A stretch of DNA of 64,000 nt from the NCBI GenBank assembly GCA_963920705.1, contig CAWUCO010000228.1, forward strand, positions 674,001-738,000, read 5' to 3'. Position numbers and translations under genes: made by a program. The stretch is from Odiellus spinosus (Eukaryota; Arthropoda; Arachnida; Opiliones; Phalangiidae). Under the pieces are notes generated by a model, which made no database searches, had not been told where the DNA came from, and saw only the letters and a program-made list of their open reading frames with translations. Below, piece after piece: positions 1 through 13,322 of this stretch. The first letter of the stretch is position 1. Each line of letters opens with the position of its first letter.

Positions 1-802
1 GATCCACAAATTTTCCAAGTAGAGATCCACAAATTTTCCAAGTATAGATCTACAAATTTTCCAAGTATAGATTAAAAATTTTCCAAGTATACATTTACAA
101 ATTTTCCAAGTATATACTTACAAATTTTCCAAGTATAGATTTACAAATTTTCCAAGTATAGATTTACAAATTTTCCAAGTATAGATTTACAAATTTTCCA
201 GTATAGATTTACAAATTTTCCAAGTATAGATCCACAAATTTTCCAAGTATAGATCCACAAATTTTCCAAGTATAGATCCACAAATTTTCCAAGTATAGAT
301 CCACAAATTTTCCAAGTATAGATCCACAAATTTTCCAAGTATAGATCCACAAATTTTCCAAGTATAGATCCACAAATTTTCCAAGTATAGATTTACAAAT
401 TTTCCAAGTATAGATTTACAAATTTTCCAGTATAGATTTACAAATTTTCCAAGTATAGATCCACAAATTTTCCAAGTATAGATCCACAAATTTTCCAAGT
501 ATAGATCCACAAATTTTCCAAGTATAGATCCACAAATTTTCCAAGTATAGATCCACAAATTTTCCAAGTATAGATCCACAAATTTTCCAAGTATAGATCC
601 ACAAATTTTCCAAGTATAGATTTACAAATTTTCCAAGTATAGATTTACAAATTTTCCAAGTATAGATTTACAAATTTTCCAAGTATAGAATTACAAATTT
701 TCCAAGTATAGATTTACAAATTTTCCAAGTATATATTTACAAATTTTCCGTGTATAGATTCACAAATTTTCCAAGTATAGATTTACAATTTTTCCAAGTA
801 TA

Positions 803-3800
803 GATTTACTTTATGTCATTTAAAATTCACGATAGATTTACAAATTTTACAAGTATAGATTTACAAATTTTCCAAGTATAGATTTACAAATTTTCCAAGT
901 ATAGATTTACAAGTTTTCCAAGTATAGATTTACAAATTTTCCAAGTATAGATTTACAAATTTTCCAAGTATAGATCCACAAATTTTCCAAGTATAGATCC
1001 ACTAATTTTCCAAATATAGATCCACAAATTTTCCAAGTATAGATCCACAAATTTTCCAAGTATAGATCCACAAATTTTCCAAGTATAGATCCACAAATTT
1101 TCCAAGTATAGATCCACAAATTTTCCAAGTATAGATCCACAAATTTTCCAAGTATAGATCCACAAATTTTCCAAGTATAGATACACAAATTTTCCAAGTA
1201 TAGATCCACAAATTTTCCAAGTATAGATTTACAAATTTTCCAAGTATAGATTTACAAATTTTCCAGTATAGATTTACAAATTTTCCAAGTATAGATCCAC
1301 AAATTTTCCAAGTATAGATCCACAAATTTTCCAAGTATAGATCCACAAATTTTCCAAGTATAGATCCACAAATTTTCCAAGTATAGATCCACAAATTTTC
1401 CAAGTATAGATCCATAAATTTTCCAAGTATAGATCCACAAATTTTCCAAGTATAGATTTACAAATTTTCCAAGTATAGATTTACAAATTTTCCAAGTATA
1501 GAATTACAAATTTTCCAAGTATAGAATTACAAATTTTCCAAGTATAGATTTACAAATTTTCCAAGTATATATTTACAAATTTTCCGTGTATAGATTCACA
1601 AATTTTCCAAGTATAGATTTACAATTTTTCCAAGTATAGATTTACTTTATGTCATTTAAAATTCACGATAGATTTACAAATTTTACAAGTATAGATTTAC
1701 AAATTTTCCAAGTATAGATTTACAAATTTTCCAAGTATAGATTTACAAGTTTTCCAAGTATAGATTTACAAATTTTCCAAGTATAGATTTACAAATTTTC
1801 CAAGTATAGATCCACAAATTTTCCAAGTATAGATCCACTAATTTTCCAAATATAGATCCACAAATTTTCCAAGTATAGATCCACAAATTTTCCAAGTATA
1901 GATCCACAAATTTTCCAAGTATAGATTAAAAAATTTCCAAGAATAGATTTACAAATTTTCCAAGTTCAGATCCACAAATTTTCCAAGTACAGATCCACAA
2001 ATTTTCCAAGTACAAATCTAGAAATTTTCCAGGTAGAGATCCACAAATTTTCCAAGTAGAGATCCACAAATTTTCCAAGTATAGATCTACAAATTTTCCA
2101 AGTATAGATTAAAAATTTTCCAAGTATACATTTACAAATTTTCCAAATATAGATTTACAAATTTTAAAAGTATAGATTTACAAATTTTCCAGTATAGATT
2201 TACAAATTTTCCAAGTATAGATTTACAAATTTTAAAAGTATAGATTTACAAATTTTCCAAGTATAGATCCACAAATTTTCCAAGTATAGATCCACAAATT
2301 TTCCAAGTATAGATCCACAAATTTTCCAAGTATAGATTTACAAATTTTCCAAGTATAGATTTTCAAATTTTCCAAGTATGGATATACAAATTTTCCATGT
2401 ATAGATTTACAAATTTTCCAAGTATAGATTTACAAATTTTCCAAGTATAGATTTACAAATTTTCCAAGTATAGATTTACAAATTTTCCGAGTATAGATTC
2501 ACAAATTTTCCAAGTATAGATTTACAATTTTTCCAAGTATAGATTTACTTTATGTCATTTAAAATTCACGATAGATTTACAAATTTTACAAGTATAGATT
2601 TACAAATTTTCCAAGTATAGATTTACAAATTTTCCAAGTATAGATTTACAAATTTTCCAAGTATAGATCCACAAATTTTCCAAGTATAGATCCACAAATT
2701 TTCCAAGTATAGATTTACAAATTTTCCAAGTATAGATTTACAAATTTTCCAAGTATAGATTTACAAATTTTCCAAGTATAGATCCACAAATTTTCCAAGT
2801 ATAGATCCACAAATTTTCCAAGTATAGATTTACAAATTTTCCAAGTATAGATTTACAAATTTTCCAAGTTCAGATCCACAAATTTTCCAAGTACAGATCC
2901 ACAAATTTTCCAAGTAGAGATCCACAAATTTTCCAAGAACAGATCCACAAATTTTCCAAGTACAAATCCAGAAATTTTCCAGGTAGAGATCCACAAATTT
3001 TCCAAGGAGAGATCCACAAATTTTCCAAGTATAGATCTACAAATTTTCCAAGTATAGATTAAAAATTTTCCAAGTATACATTTACAAATTTTCCAAGTAT
3101 AGACTTACAAATTTTCCAAGTACAGATTTACAAATTTTCCAAGTATAGTTTTACAAATTTTCCAAGTTCAGATCCACAAATTTTCCAAGTACAGATCCAC
3201 AAATTTTCCAGGTAGAGATCCACAAATTTTCCAAGAACAGATCCACAAATTTTCCAAGTACAAATCCAGAAATTTTCCAGGTAGAGATCCACAAATTTTC
3301 CAAGTAGAGATCCACAAATTTTCCAAGTATAGATCTACAAATTTTCCAAGTATAGATTAAAAATTTTCCAAGTATACATTTACAAATTTTCCGAGTATAT
3401 ACTTACAAATTTTCCAAGTATAGATTTACAAATTTTCCAAGTATAGATTTACAAATTTTCCAAGTATAGATTTACAAATTTTCCAGTATAGATTTACAAA
3501 TTTTCCAAGTATAGATCCACAAATTTTCCAAGTATAGATCCACAAATTTTCCAAGTATAGATCCACAAATTTTCCAAGTATAGATCCACAAATTTTCCAA
3601 GTATATATCCACAAATTTTCCAAGTATAGATCCACAAATTTTCCAAGTATAGATCCACAAATTTTCCAAGTATAGATTTAAAAATTTTCCAAGTATAGAT
3701 TTACAAATTTTCCAAGTATAGATTTACAAATTTTCCAAGTATAGAATTACAAATTTTCCAAGTATAGATTTACAAATTTTCCAAGTATATATTTACAAAG

Positions 3801-6800
3801 TTTCCGTGTATAGATTCACAAATTTTCCAAGTATAGATTTACAATTTTTTCAAGTATAGATTTACTTTATGTCATTTAAAATTCACGATAGATTTACAAA
3901 TTTTACAAGTATAGATTTACAAATTTTCCAAGTATAGATCTACAAATTTTCCAAGTATAGATTAAAAATTTTCCAAGTATACATTTACAAATTTTCCAAG
4001 TATAGACTTACAAATTTTCCAAGTATAGATTTACAAATTTTCCAAGTATAGTTTTACAAATTTTCCAAGTTCAGATCCACAAATTTTCCAAGTACAGATC
4101 CACAAATTTTCCAGGTAGAGATCCACAAATTTTCCAAGAACAGATCCACAAATTTTCCAAGTACAAATCCAGAAATTTTCCAGGTAGAGATCCACAAATT
4201 TTCCAAGTAGAGATCCACAAATTTTCCAAGTATAGATCTACAAATTTTCCAAGTATAGATTAAAAATTTTCCAAGTATACATTTACAAATTTTCCGAGTA
4301 TATACTTACAAATTTTCCAAGTATAGATTTACAAATTTTCCAAGTATAGATTTACAAATTTTCCAAGTATAGATTTACAAATTTTCCAGTATAGATTTAC
4401 AAATTTTCCAAGTATAGATCCACAAATTTTCCAAGTATAGATCCACAAATTTTCCAAGTATAGATCCACAAATTTTCCAAGTATAGATCCACAAATTTTC
4501 CAAGTATATATCCACAAATTTTCCAAGTATAGATCCACAAATTTTCCAAGTATAGATCCACAAATTTTCCAAGTATAGATTTAAAAATTTTCCAAGTATA
4601 GATTTACAAATTTTCCAAGTATAGATTTACAAATTTTCCAAGTATAGAATTACAAATTTTCCAAGTATAGATTTACAAATTTTCCAAGTATATATTTACA
4701 AAGTTTCCGTGTATAGATTCACAAATTTTCCAAGTATAGATTTACAATTTTTTCAAGTATAGATTTACTTTATGTCATTTAAAATTCACGATAGATTTAC
4801 AAATTTTACAAGTATAGATTTACAAATTTTCCAAGTATAGATTTACAAATTTTCCAAGTATAGATTTACAAGTTTTCCAAGTATAGATTTACAAATTTTC
4901 CAAGTATAGATTTACAAATTTTCCAAGTATAGATCCACAAATTTTCCAAGTATAGATCCACTAATTTTGCAAATATAGATCCACAAATTTTCCAAGTATA
5001 GATCCACAAATTTTCCAAGTATAGATCCACAAATTATCCAAGTATAGATTTACAAATTTTCCAAGTATAGATTTACAAATTTTCCAAGTTCAGATCCACA
5101 AATTTTCCAAGTACAGATCCACAAATTTTCCAAGTAGAGATCCACAAATTTTCCAAGTACAGATCCACAAATTTTCCAAGTACAAATCTAGAAATTTTCC
5201 AGGTAGAGATCCACAAATTTTCCAAGTAGAGATCCACAAATTTTCCAAGTATAGATCTACAAATTTTCCAAGTATAGATTAAAAATTTTCCAAGTATACA
5301 TTTACAAATTTTCCAAATATAGATTTACAAATTTTAAAAGTATAGATTTACAAATTTTCCAGTATAGATTTACAAATTTTCCAAGTATAGATTTACAAAT
5401 TTTAAAAGTATAGATTTACAAATTTTCCAAGTATAGATCCACAAATTTTCCAAGTATAGATCCACAAATTTTCCAAGTATAGATCCACAAATTTTCCAAG
5501 TATAGATTTACAAATTTTCCAAGTATAGATTTTAAAATTTTCCAAGTATGGATATACAAATTTTCCATGAATAGATTTACAAATTTTCCAAGTATAGATT
5601 TACAAATTTTCCAAGTATAGATTTACAAATTTTCCAAGTATAGATTAAAAAATTTCCAAGAATAGATTTACAAATTTTCCAAGTTCAGATCCACAAATTT
5701 TCCAAGTACAGATCCACAAATTTTCCAATAGAGATCCACAAATTTTATAAGTAGAGATCCACAAATTTTCCAAGTATAGATCCACAAATTTTCCAAGTAT
5801 AGATTTACAAATTTTCCAAGTATAGATTTACAAATTTTCCGAGTATAGATTCACAAATTTTCCAAGTATAGATTTACAATTTTTCCAAGTATAGATTTAC
5901 TTTATGTCATTTAAAATTCACGATAGATTTACAAATTTTACAAGTATAGATTTACAAATTTTCCAAGTATAGATTTACAAATTTTCCAAGTATAGATTTA
6001 CAAATTTTCCAAGTATAGATCCACAAATTTTCCAAGTATAGATTTACAAATTTTCCAAGTATAGATTTACAAATTTTCCAAGTATAGATTTACAAATTTT
6101 CCAGTATAGATTTACAAATTTTCCAAGTATAGATCCACAAATTTTCCAAGTATAGATCCACAAATTTTCCAAGTATAGATCCACAAATTTTCCAAATATA
6201 GATCCACAAATTTTCCAAGTATAGATCCACAAATTTTCCAAGTATAGATCCACAAATTTTCCAAGTATAGATCCACAAATTTTCCAAGTATAGATTTACA
6301 AATTTTCCAAGTATAGATTTACAAATTTTCCAAGTTCAGATCCACAAATTTTCCAAGTACAGATCCACAAATTTTCCAAGTAGAGATCCACAAATTTTCC
6401 AAGCACAGATCCACAAATTTTCCAAGTACAAATCCAGAAATTTTCCAGGTAGAGATCCACAAATTTTCCAAGTAGAGATCCACAAATTTTCCAAGTATAG
6501 ATCTACAAATTTTCCAAGTATAGATTAAAAATTTTCCAAGTACACATTTACAAATTTTCCAAGTATAAACTTACAAATTTTCCAAGTATAGATTTACAAA
6601 TTTTCCAAGTATAGATTTTCAAATTTTCCAAGTATGGATATACAAATTTTCCAAGTATAGATTTACAAATTTTCCAAGTATAGATTTACAAATTTTCCAA
6701 GTATAGATTTACAAATTTTCCAAGTATAGATTTACAAATTTTCCAAGTATAGATTATAAAATTTTCCAAGAATAGATTTACAAATTTTCCAAGTTCAGAT

Positions 6801-8738
6801 CCACAAATTTTCCAAGTACAGATAAACAAATTTTCCAATAGAGATCCACAAATTTTCCAAGTATAGATCCACAAATTTTCCAAGTATAGATCCACAAATT
6901 TTCCAAGTATAGATTTACAAATTTTCCAAGTATAGATTAACAAATTTTCCAAGTTCAGATCCACAAATTTCCCAAGTACAGATCCACAAATTTTCCAATA
7001 GAGATCCACAAATTTTCCAAGTAGAGATCCACAAATTTTCCAAGTATAGATTCACAAATTTTCCAAGTATAGTTTTAAAATTTTCCAAGTATAGATTTAC
7101 AAATTTTCCAAGTATAGATTTACAAATTTTCCAAGTATAGATTTACAAATTTTCCAAGTATAGATTTACAAATTTTCCAAGTATAGATTTACAAATTTTC
7201 CAAGTTCAGATCCACAAATTTTCCAAGTACAGATCCACAAATTTTCCAAGTAGAGATCCACAAATTTTCCAAGCACAGATCCACAAATTTTCCAAGTACA
7301 AATCCAGAAATTTTCCAGGTAGAGATCCACAAATTTTCCAAGTAGAGATCCACAAATTTTCCAAGTATAGATCTACAAATTTTCCAAGTATAGATTAAAA
7401 ATTTTCCAAGTACACATTTACAAATTTTCCAAGTATAAACTTACAAATTTTCCAAGTATAGATTTACAAATTTTCCAAGTATAGATTTACAAATTTTCCA
7501 AGTATAGATTCACAAATTTTCCAAGTATAGTTTTAAAATTTTCCAAGTATAGATTTACAAATTTTCCAAGTATAGATTTACAAATTTTCCAAGTATAGAT
7601 TTACAAATTTTCCAAGTATAGATTTACAAATTTTCCAAGTATAGATCTACAAATTTTCCAAGTATAGATTATAAATTTTCCAAGTATACATTTACAAATT
7701 TTCCAAGTATAGACTTACAAATTTTCCAAGTATAGATTTACAAATTTTCCAAGTATAGATTTACAAATTTTAAAAGTATAGATTTACAAATTTTCCAGTA
7801 TAGATTTACAAATTTTCCAAGTATAGATCCACAAATTTTCCAAGTATAGATCCACAAATTTTCCAAGTATAGATCCACAAATTTTCCAAGTATAGATCCA
7901 CAAATTTTCCAAGTATAGATTTACAAATTTTCCAAGTATAGATTTTCAAATTTTCCAAGTATGGATATACAAATTTTAAAAGTATAGATTTACAAATTTT
8001 CCAAGTATAGATTTACAAATTTTCCAAGTATAGATTTACAAATTTTCCAAATATAGATTAAAAAATTTTCCAAGAATAGATTTACAAATTTTCCAAGTTC
8101 AGATCCACAAATTTTCCAAGTACAGATGCACAAATTTTCCAATAGAGATCCAAAAATTTTCCAAGTAGAGATCCACAAATTTTCCAAGTATAGATCCACA
8201 AATTTTCAAAGTATAGATTTACAAATTTTCCAAGTATAGATTCACAAATTTTCCGTGTATAGATTCACAAATTTTCCAAGTATAGATTTACAATTTTTCC
8301 AAGTATAGATTTACTTTATGTCATTTAAAATTCACGATAGATTTACAAATTTTACAAGTATAGATTTACAAATTTTCCAAGTATAGATTTACAAATTTTC
8401 CAAGTATAGATTTACAAATTTTCCAAGTATAGTTTTACAAATTTTCCAAGTATAGATCCAAAAATTTTCCAAGTATAGATCCACAAATTTCCAAGTATAG
8501 ATCCACAATTTTTTCAAGTATAGATCCACAAATTTTACAAGTATAGATCCACAAATTTTCCAAGTATAGATCCACAAATTTTCCAAGTATAGATTTACAA
8601 ATTTTCCAAGTATAGATTTACAAATTTTCCAAGTATAGATTTACAAATTTTCCGTGTATAGATTCACAAATTTTCCAAGTATAGATTTACAATTTTTCCA
8701 AGTATAGATTTACTTTATGTCATTTAAAATTCACGATA
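803..8738 (+). repeat. 32-bp variant monomer, eight copies
   Basis: An aberrant monomer replaces most of the normal unit with unrelated sequence: GATTTAC is followed by TTTATGTCATTTAAAATTC, then AC and GATA. It is 32 bp long, nine more than usual. Copies lie at 803-834, 1639-1670, 2542-2573, 3859-3890, 4762-4793, 5894-5925, 8308-8339 and 8707-8738. Spacings are 836, 903, 1317, 903, 1132, 2414 and 399 bp. I see none after 8,738, so it marks a distinct left-hand domain of family A. In most copies the next monomer has ACAAG instead of CCAAG, so a composite unit was amplified together. Confidence 0.9.
3031..4836 (+). repeat. 903-bp tandem duplication in family A
   Basis: Two adjacent copies, about 3031-3933 and 3934-4836, match at an offset of 903 bp. 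Anchors are an AGATCTAC variant at about 3033 and 3936, an unusual GTATATCC variant in the same relative place, and the 32-bp variant at 3859 and 4762. The copies differ by a few substitutions, for example TACAGATT against TATAGATT soon after the start. This is a higher-order repeat of roughly 39 monomers. The exact borders could shift by a few monomers. Confidence 0.85.
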
Positions 8739-11700
8739 GATTTACAAATTTTCCAAGTATAGATTTACAAATTTTCCAAGTATAGATTTACAAATTTTAC
8801 AAGTATAGATTTACAAATTTTCCAAGTATAGATTTACAAATTTTCCAAGTATAGGTTTACAAATTTTCCAAGTATAGATCCACAAATTTTCCAAGATTAG
8901 ATCCACTAATTTTCCAAGTATAGATCCACAAATTTTCCAAGTATAGATCCACAAATTTTCCAAGTTCAGATCCACAAATTTTCCAAGTACAGATCCGCAA
9001 ATTTTTCCATACAGATCCACAAATTTTCCAAGTATAGATCCACAAATTTTCCAAGTATAGATCCACAAATTTTCCAATTATAGATTAAAAAATTTCCAAG
9101 TATAGATTCACAATTTTTTCAAGTATAGATTTACAATTTTTCCAAGTATAGATTTACAAATTTTACAAGTATAGATTTACAAATTTTCCAAGTATAGATT
9201 TACAAATTTTCCAAGTATAGATTTACAAATTTTCCAAGTATAGATTTACAAATTTTCCAAGTATAGATCCACAAATTTTCCAAGTATAGATCCACTAATT
9301 TTCCAAGTATAGATCCACAAATTTTCCAAGTATAGATCCACAAATTTTCCAAGTTCAGATCCACAAATTTTCCAAGTACAGATCCGCAAATTTTCCCATA
9401 GAGATCCACAAATTTTCTAAGTATAGATCCACAAATTTTCCAAGTATAGATTAAAAAATTTCCAAGTATAGATTCACAATTTTTCCAAGTATAGATTTAC
9501 AAATTTTACAAGTATAGATTTACAAATTTTCCAAGTATAGATTTACAAATTTTACAAGTATAGATTTACAAATTTTCCAAGTATAGATTTACAAATTTTC
9601 CAAGTATAGATTTACAGATTTTCCAAGCATAGATTTACAAATTTTCCAAGTATAGATTTACAAATTTTCCAAGTATAGATTTACAAATTTTACAAGTATA
9701 GATTTACAAATTTTACAAGTATAGATTTACAAATTTTACAAGTATAGATTTACAAATTTTCCAAGTATAGATTTACAAATTTTCCGTGTATAGATTCACA
9801 AATTTTCCAAGTATAGATTTACAATTTTTCCAAGTATAGATTTACAGATTTTACAAGTATATATTTACAAATTTTCCAAGTATAGATTTACAAATTTTCC
9901 AAGCATAGATTTACAAATTTTCCAAGTATAGATTTACAAATTTTCCAAGTATAGGTATACAAATTTTCCAAGTATAGATTTATAAATTTTCCAAGTATAG
10001 ATTTACAAATTTTCCAAGTATAGATTTACAAATTTTCCAAGTATAGATTTACAAATTTTCCGTGTATAGATTCACAAATTTTCCAAGTATAGATTTACAA
10101 TTTTTCCAAGTATAGATTTACAAATTTTACAAGTATAGATTTACAAATTTTCCAAGTATAGATTTACAAATTTTCCAAGTATAGATTTACAAATTTTCCA
10201 ATCATAGATCCACAAATTTTCCAAGTATAGATCCACTAATTTTACAAGTATAGATCCACAAATTTTCCAAGTATAGATCCACAAATTTTCCAAGTTCAGA
10301 TCCACAAATTTTCCAAGTACAGATCCGCAAATTTTCCCATAGAGATCCACAAATTTTCCAAGTATAGATCCACAAATTTTCCAATTATAGATTAAAAAAT
10401 TTCCAAGTATAGATTTACAAATTTTCCAAGTATAGATTTACAAATTTTCCAAGTATAAATTTACAAATTTTCCAAGTATAGATTTACAAATTTTCCAAGT
10501 ATAGATTTACAAAATTTCCAAGTATAGATTTACAAATTTTCCAAGTTCAGATCCACAAATTTTCCAAGTTTAGATCCACAAATTTTCCAAGTACAGATCC
10601 ACAAATTTTCCAATAGAGATCCACAAATTTTCCAAGTAGAGATCCACAAATTTTCCAAGTATAGATCCACAAATTTTCCAAGTATAGATCCACAAATTTT
10701 CCAAGTATAGATCCACAAATTTTACAAGTATAGATTTACAAATTTTACAAGTATAGATTTACAAATTTTACAAGTATAGATTTACAAATTTTCCAAGCAT
10801 AGATTTACAAATTTTCCAAGTATAGATTTACAAATTTTCCAAGTATAGATTTACAAATTTTACAAGTATAGATTTACAAATTTTACAAGTATAGATTTAC
10901 AAATTTTCCGTGTATAGATTTACAATTTTTCCAAGTATAGATTTACAAATTTTCCAAGTATAGATTTACAAATTTTACAAGTATAGATTTACAAATTTTC
11001 CAAGCATAGATTTACAAATTTTCCAAGTATAGATTTACAAATTTTCCAAGTATAGGTATACAAATTTTCCAAGTATAGATTTACAAATTTTCCAAGTTCA
11101 GATCCACAAATTTTCCAAGTACAGATCCGCAAATTTTCCCATAGCGATCCACAAATTTTCCAAGTATAGATCCACAAATTTTCCAAGTATAGATTAAAAA
11201 ATTTCCAAGTATAGATTCACAATTTTTCCAAGTATAGATTTACAAATTTTCCAAGTATAGATTTACAATTTTTCCAAGTATAGATTTACAAATTTTCCAA
11301 GTATAGATTTACAAATTTTCCAAGTATAGATTTACAAATTTTCCAAGCATAGATTTACAAATTTTCCAAGTATAGATTTACAAATTTTCCAAGTATAGGT
11401 ATACAAATTTTCCAAGTATAGATTTACAAATTTTCCAAGTACAGATCCACAAATTTTCCAATAGAGATCCACAAATTTTCCAAGTAGAGATCCACAAATT
11501 TTCCAAGTATAGATCCACAAATTTTCCAAGTATAGATTAAAAATTTTCCAAGTATAGATTTACAAATTTTCCAAGTATAGATTTACAAATTTTCCAAGTA
11601 TAGATTTACAAATTTTCCAAGTATAGATTTACAAATTTTCCAAGTATAGATTTACAAATTTTCCGTGTATAGATTCACAAATTTTCCAAGTATAGATTTC

Positions 11701-12590
11701 CAATTTTTCCAATTATAGATTTACAAATTTTACAAGTATAGATTTACAAATTTTACAAGTATAGATTTACAAATTTTCCAAGTATAGATTTACAAATTTT
11801 CCAAGTATAGATTTACAAATTTTCCAAGTATAGATCCACAAATTTTCCAAGTATAGATCCACTAATTTTCCAAGATTAGATCCACAAATTTTCCAAGTAT
11901 AGATCCACAAATTTTCCAAGTTCAGATCCACAAATTTTCCAAGTACAGATCCGCAAATTTTCCCATAGAGATCCACAAATTTTCCAAGTATAGATAAACA
12001 AATTTTCCAAGTATAGATTAAAAAATTTCCAAGTATAGATTCACAATTTTTCCAAGTATAGATTTACAAATTTTCCAAGTATAGATTTACAATTTTTCCA
12101 AGTATAGATTTACAAATTTTCCAAGTATAGATTTACAAATTTTCCAAGTATAGATTTACAAATTTTCCAAGCATAGATGTACAAATTTTCCAAGTATAGA
12201 TTTACAAATTTTCCAAGTATAGGTATACAAATATTCCAAGTATAGATTTACAAATTTTCCAAGTACAGATCCACAAATTTTCCAATAGAGATCCACAAAT
12301 TTTCCAAGTAGAGATCCACAAATTTTCCAAGTATAGATCCACAAATTTTCCAAGTATAGATTAAAAATTTTCCAAGTATAGATTTACAAATTTTCCAAGT
12401 ATAGATTTACAAATTTTCCAAGTATAGATTTACAAATTTTCCAAGTATAGATTTACAAATTTTCCAAGTATAGATTTACAAATTTTCCGTGTATAGATTC
12501 ACAAATTTTCCAAGTATAGATTTACAATTTTTCCAAGTATAGATTTACAAATTTTACAAGTATAGATTTCCAAATTTTCCAAATATAGAT

Positions 12591-13322
12591 TTACAAATTT
12601 TCCAAGTATAGATTTACAAATTTTACAAGTATAGATTTACAAATTTTCCAAGTATAGATCCACAAATTTTCCAAGTATAGATCCACTAATTTTCCAAGTA
12701 TAGATCCACAAATTTTCCAAGTAAAGATCCACAAATTTTCCAAGTTCAGATCCACAAATTTTCCAAGTACAGATCCGCAAATTTTCCCATAGAGATCCAC
12801 AAATTTTCCAAGTATAGATCCACAAATTTTCCAAGTATAGATTAAAAAATTTCCAAGTATAGATTCACAATTTTTCCAAGTATAGATTTACAATTTTTCC
12901 AAGTATAGATTTACAAATTTTACAAGTATAGATTTACAAATTTTCCAAGTATAGATTTACAAATTTTCCAAGTATAGATTTACAAATTTTCCAAGTATAG
13001 ATTTACAAATTTTCCAAGTATAGATCCACAAATTTTCCAAGTATAGATCCACTAATTTTCCAAGTATAGATCCACAAATTTTCCAAGTAAAGATCCACAA
13101 ATTTTCCAAGTTCAGATCCACAAATTTTCCAAGTACAGATCCGCAAATTTTCCCATAGAGATCCACAAATTTTCCAAGTGTAGATCCACAAATTTTCCAA
13201 GTATAGATTAAAAAATTTCCAAGTATAGATTCACAATTTTTCCAAGTATAGATTTACAAATTTTACAAGTATAGATTTACAAATTTTACAAGTATATATT
13301 TACAAATTTTCCAAGTATAGAT
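12591..13322 (+). repeat. 366-bp tandem duplication in family A
   Basis: Two neighbouring blocks, about 12591-12956 and 12957-13322, carry the same ordered set of variant monomers (CACTAATT, AGTAAAGATCC, AAGTTCAG, TCCGCAAA with CCCATA, then GATTAAAAAATTTCC) at an offset of 366 bp, about 16 monomers. The same composite recurs at 38,275 and 38,641, again 366 bp apart, so this unit amplified at more than one place. Borders are approximate. Confidence 0.75.
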
